From: Magnetospirillum sp. XM-1
Lineage (GTDB): Bacteria; Pseudomonadota; Alphaproteobacteria; Rhodospirillales; Magnetospirillaceae
Direction: 5' to 3'
Assembly: GCF_001511835.1 (NCBI RefSeq)
Contig: NZ_LN997848.1
Coordinates: forward strand, 1,984,001-2,048,000
Length of the DNA: 64,000 nt
Program-made: the position numbers and the translations under genes
Shown here: in pieces, positions 62,640 to 64,000 of the stretch
How positions within the stretch are numbered: the stretch's first letter is position 1
Layout: each line of letters opens with the position of its first letter
The notes under the pieces: model-generated
The model's input: the letters and a program-made list of their open reading frames with translations, nothing else
The model's database searches: none
Told to the model about the DNA's origin: nothing

Positions 62640-63392
62640 GTGACCGTGTCCCTGCTTCTCTCCCTGATGCCCATGCTGCTGCTGGGCGGCGCCCTGGGGT
62701 TCCTGGGCGGCCTGTTCGGTATCGGCGGCGGCATCATCGCCATTCCCCTGCTGGCCTCCGTCTACGGTATGGATCAGGCCTTGGCCCAGGGCACCGCCCT
62801 GGTGATGATGGTGCCCAACCTGCTGGCTGCCTGGTGGCGCTACATGCGGCGCAATCCCGTCGGATTGGGCGTGGCGCTGCGCCTCGCCGTGGTGGGAACG
62901 CTGACCACCTATGGCGCGGCGCAGCTGGCCCAGGGCCTGGACCAGCACGTGCTGCGGCTGCTGTTCGCCGGGTTCCTGGCCGTCCTCGCCTGGGGCATGA
63001 TCCGCCCCGCATCGTCCGGCGGCGGCGGCGGCCGGGTCCGCCCGGCGCTGATCCCGCTGGTGGGGCTGGCCGGCGGCGGCAGCATGGGCCTGCTGGGCGT
63101 GGGCGGCGGGCTGGTGGCGACGCCGCTCCTGATCCGCTGGTTCGGGCTGGATCAGCGGGCGGCCCAGAGTCTGGCCCTGGCCCTGGTGCTGCCCTGTTCG
63201 GCGGCGGCGCTGTTGTCCTATGCGCGGGCCGGCAATGTGGACTGGGGAATCGGTGCCGCCCTCGGCCTGGGGGGGATGGCCTGCGTCTCGGCCGGTGTCG
63301 CCCTGGCCCACGCCTTTCCCGAGACCGTCATGCGGCGGCTGTTCGCCGTGATGCTGGCAGCGACCTCATTGGCCGTGCTGGCCGGGCGCTGA
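62640..63392 (+). CDS. TauE/SafE-family membrane exporter
   Basis: 250 residues from a GTG at 62640. About seven or eight membrane helices; two internal repeats of the TauE/SafE signature (LGGLFGIGGGIIAIPLLASVYGMDQALAQGTAL, and GLLGVGGGLVATPLLIRWFGLDQRAAQSLAL). The family moves sulfite, sulfoacetate or related organo-sulfur anions. Substrate unknown. The 3' end overlaps the kinase gene on the other strand by 27 bp. Confidence 0.93.
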   Translation: MTVSLLLSLMPMLLLGGALGFLGGLFGIGGGIIAIPLLASVYGMDQALAQGTALVMMVPNLLAAWWRYMRRNPVGLGVALRLAVVGTLTTYGAAQLAQGLDQHVLRLLFAGFLAVLAWGMIRPASSGGGGGRVRPALIPLVGLAGGGSMGLLGVGGGLVATPLLIRWFGLDQRAAQSLALALVLPCSAAALLSYARAGNVDWGIGAALGLGGMACVSAGVALAHAFPETVMRRLFAVMLAATSLAVLAGR

Positions 63393-64000
63393 CGGTTCCG
63401 CCTCTTTCTCCTCCTCCTCCGCCGCCCGGTCGGGCAGGGTGAAGAAGAAGGTGGTGCCCTGGCCCGGGGCGGAAGCCAGCCACATGCGGCCGCCGTGGCT
63501 TTCCACGATGCGCTTGCAGATGGCCAGGCCGATGCCGGTGCCGGGATAGGCGATGCCGGTGTGCAGGCGGCGGAACACCTCGAAGACATAGTCGTGGTAC
63601 TGGGGATCGATGCCGATGCCGTTGTCGCTGACCGCGAAACGCCAGGCGTCGCCGTCGCGCTCGGCCTCCACCCGGATCAGGGGCGCTTCGCTGCAATATT
63701 TGAGGGCGTTGCCGATCAGGTTGTGGAAAACCTGGCGCAACTGGGCGCCGTCGGCCTGGACACTGGGCAGCTCGCCCCGCTGGACTTCGGCCTGTTTCTG
63801 CTCGATGAGCGGGCGCAGGCTTTCCCTCTCGTCGTCCACCATGGCGGCGCAATCCACCGCCTCGAGGGCGAGGCCGGCGCCGCCGGCCCGGCTGTATTCC
63901 AGCAGGTCGCGCACCAGATTGGACATGCGCAGCGCCTCGTTGACGATGAAGCGCAGGTAGTCCCGGCCTTCGTCGCCCAGATTGTCCCGGCACTTGCGCT
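63366..64000 (-). CDS. Sensor histidine kinase, C-terminal part (cut by window edge)
   Basis: The frame is open to 64000. The visible 211 codons hold the second HisKA helix (DYLRFIVNEALRMSNLVRDLLEYSR) and the HATPase domain: N box HNLIGNALKY, G1 DNGIGIDPQ, F box FEVFRRLH, G2 GTGIGLAICKRIVESHGG. The phospho-accepting histidine and any sensor domain lie outside the window. The F-box form is typical of phytochrome-like or PAS hybrid kinases. Confidence 0.92.
   Translation of the reverse strand, partial: RKCRDNLGDEGRDYLRFIVNEALRMSNLVRDLLEYSRAGGAGLALEAVDCAAMVDDERESLRPLIEQKQAEVQRGELPSVQADGAQLRQVFHNLIGNALKYCSEAPLIRVEAERDGDAWRFAVSDNGIGIDPQYHDYVFEVFRRLHTGIAYPGTGIGLAICKRIVESHGGRMWLASAPGQGTTFFFTLPDRAAEEEEKEAEPSAPGQHGQ

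Overview
This is a high-GC alphaproteobacterial chromosome segment. The gene content (nirS with heme d1 genes, hopanoid operon, Calvin-type FBP aldolase and transketolase, cyclic-di-GMP signalling, flagellar hook gene, alphaproteobacterial-type Pst operon with extended PstA and PstC) and the dispersed REP-like repeats point to Rhodospirillales, most likely Magnetospirillum or a close relative. That genus call is recognition plus inference. No magnetosome gene, rRNA, tRNA or CRISPR array was seen.

Layout. 1-3.6 kb: 3' part of a GGDEF/EAL sensor, a MITE-like repeat, a FlaF-like/DUF2934 protein, and a 34-residue membrane peptide behind two FNR-type boxes. 3.5-8.3 kb (minus): operon of a phosphopantetheinyl transferase, a Pls/PosA-type single-module NRPS and a ribbon-helix-helix protein. 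8.4-11.2 kb: Sel1-repeat protein coupled to an unrecognised protein. 11.5-18.3 kb: hopanoid genes hpnA-hpnB-hpnD-shc-hpnG with hpnH convergent. 18.5-19 kb: a RelE/ParE-type toxin-antitoxin pair. 19-25 kb (minus): pstS-pstC-pstA-pstB-phoU-phoB behind a Pho box. 25-27.6 kb: a MocR regulator divergent from a PNPOx-like gene and a VOC gene. 27.7-32.6 kb (minus): glpX-tkt-fba-rpe sugar-phosphate cluster. 32.7-35.1 kb (minus): rubrerythrin, Fe-S oxidoreductase and DUF3501 triad. 35.5-37.4 kb: a stand-alone AsnC ligand-binding domain and a DEAD-box helicase. 37.6-39.7 kb: an isochorismatase-like hydrolase and an ornithine decarboxylase behind a long structured leader with a small ORF. 40-46.6 kb: a solitary flgE with a sigma-54 promoter, an aminotransferase, a GGT-family lipoprotein, an M48/TPR protease and a DsbA/ScsC-like oxidoreductase. 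47-61 kb: the denitrification region. 61-64 kb: a secreted hydrolase-like protein, a LysR regulator, a TauE/SafE exporter and the C-terminal part of a histidine kinase.

The denitrification region is the most integrated part. nirS (cytochrome cd1) and two Crp/Fnr regulators run leftward. A rightward gene train encodes a NapC/NirT-type tetraheme fusion, its paralogue, a cupredoxin, NirE, NirC, NirF, NirD, NirL, NirG, NirH, NirJ and NirN, covering electron delivery, siroheme formation and heme d1 synthesis and insertion. Three TTGNN-N4-GTCA(A/C) sites, before nirS, the nirT-like gene and nirC, each sit where a class-II Crp/Fnr activator would bind, which suggests coordinated control by one of the resident regulators.

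The best candidates for something new are: the PPTase/NRPS/RHH operon, whose adenylation domain by manual alignment looks suited to a basic amino acid; the NirT-cytochrome fusion with a duplicated C-terminal domain carrying an unusual CX3CH motif; the ornithine decarboxylase leader with an SD-bearing 41-codon ORF; and the FNR-box-preceded micro-protein.
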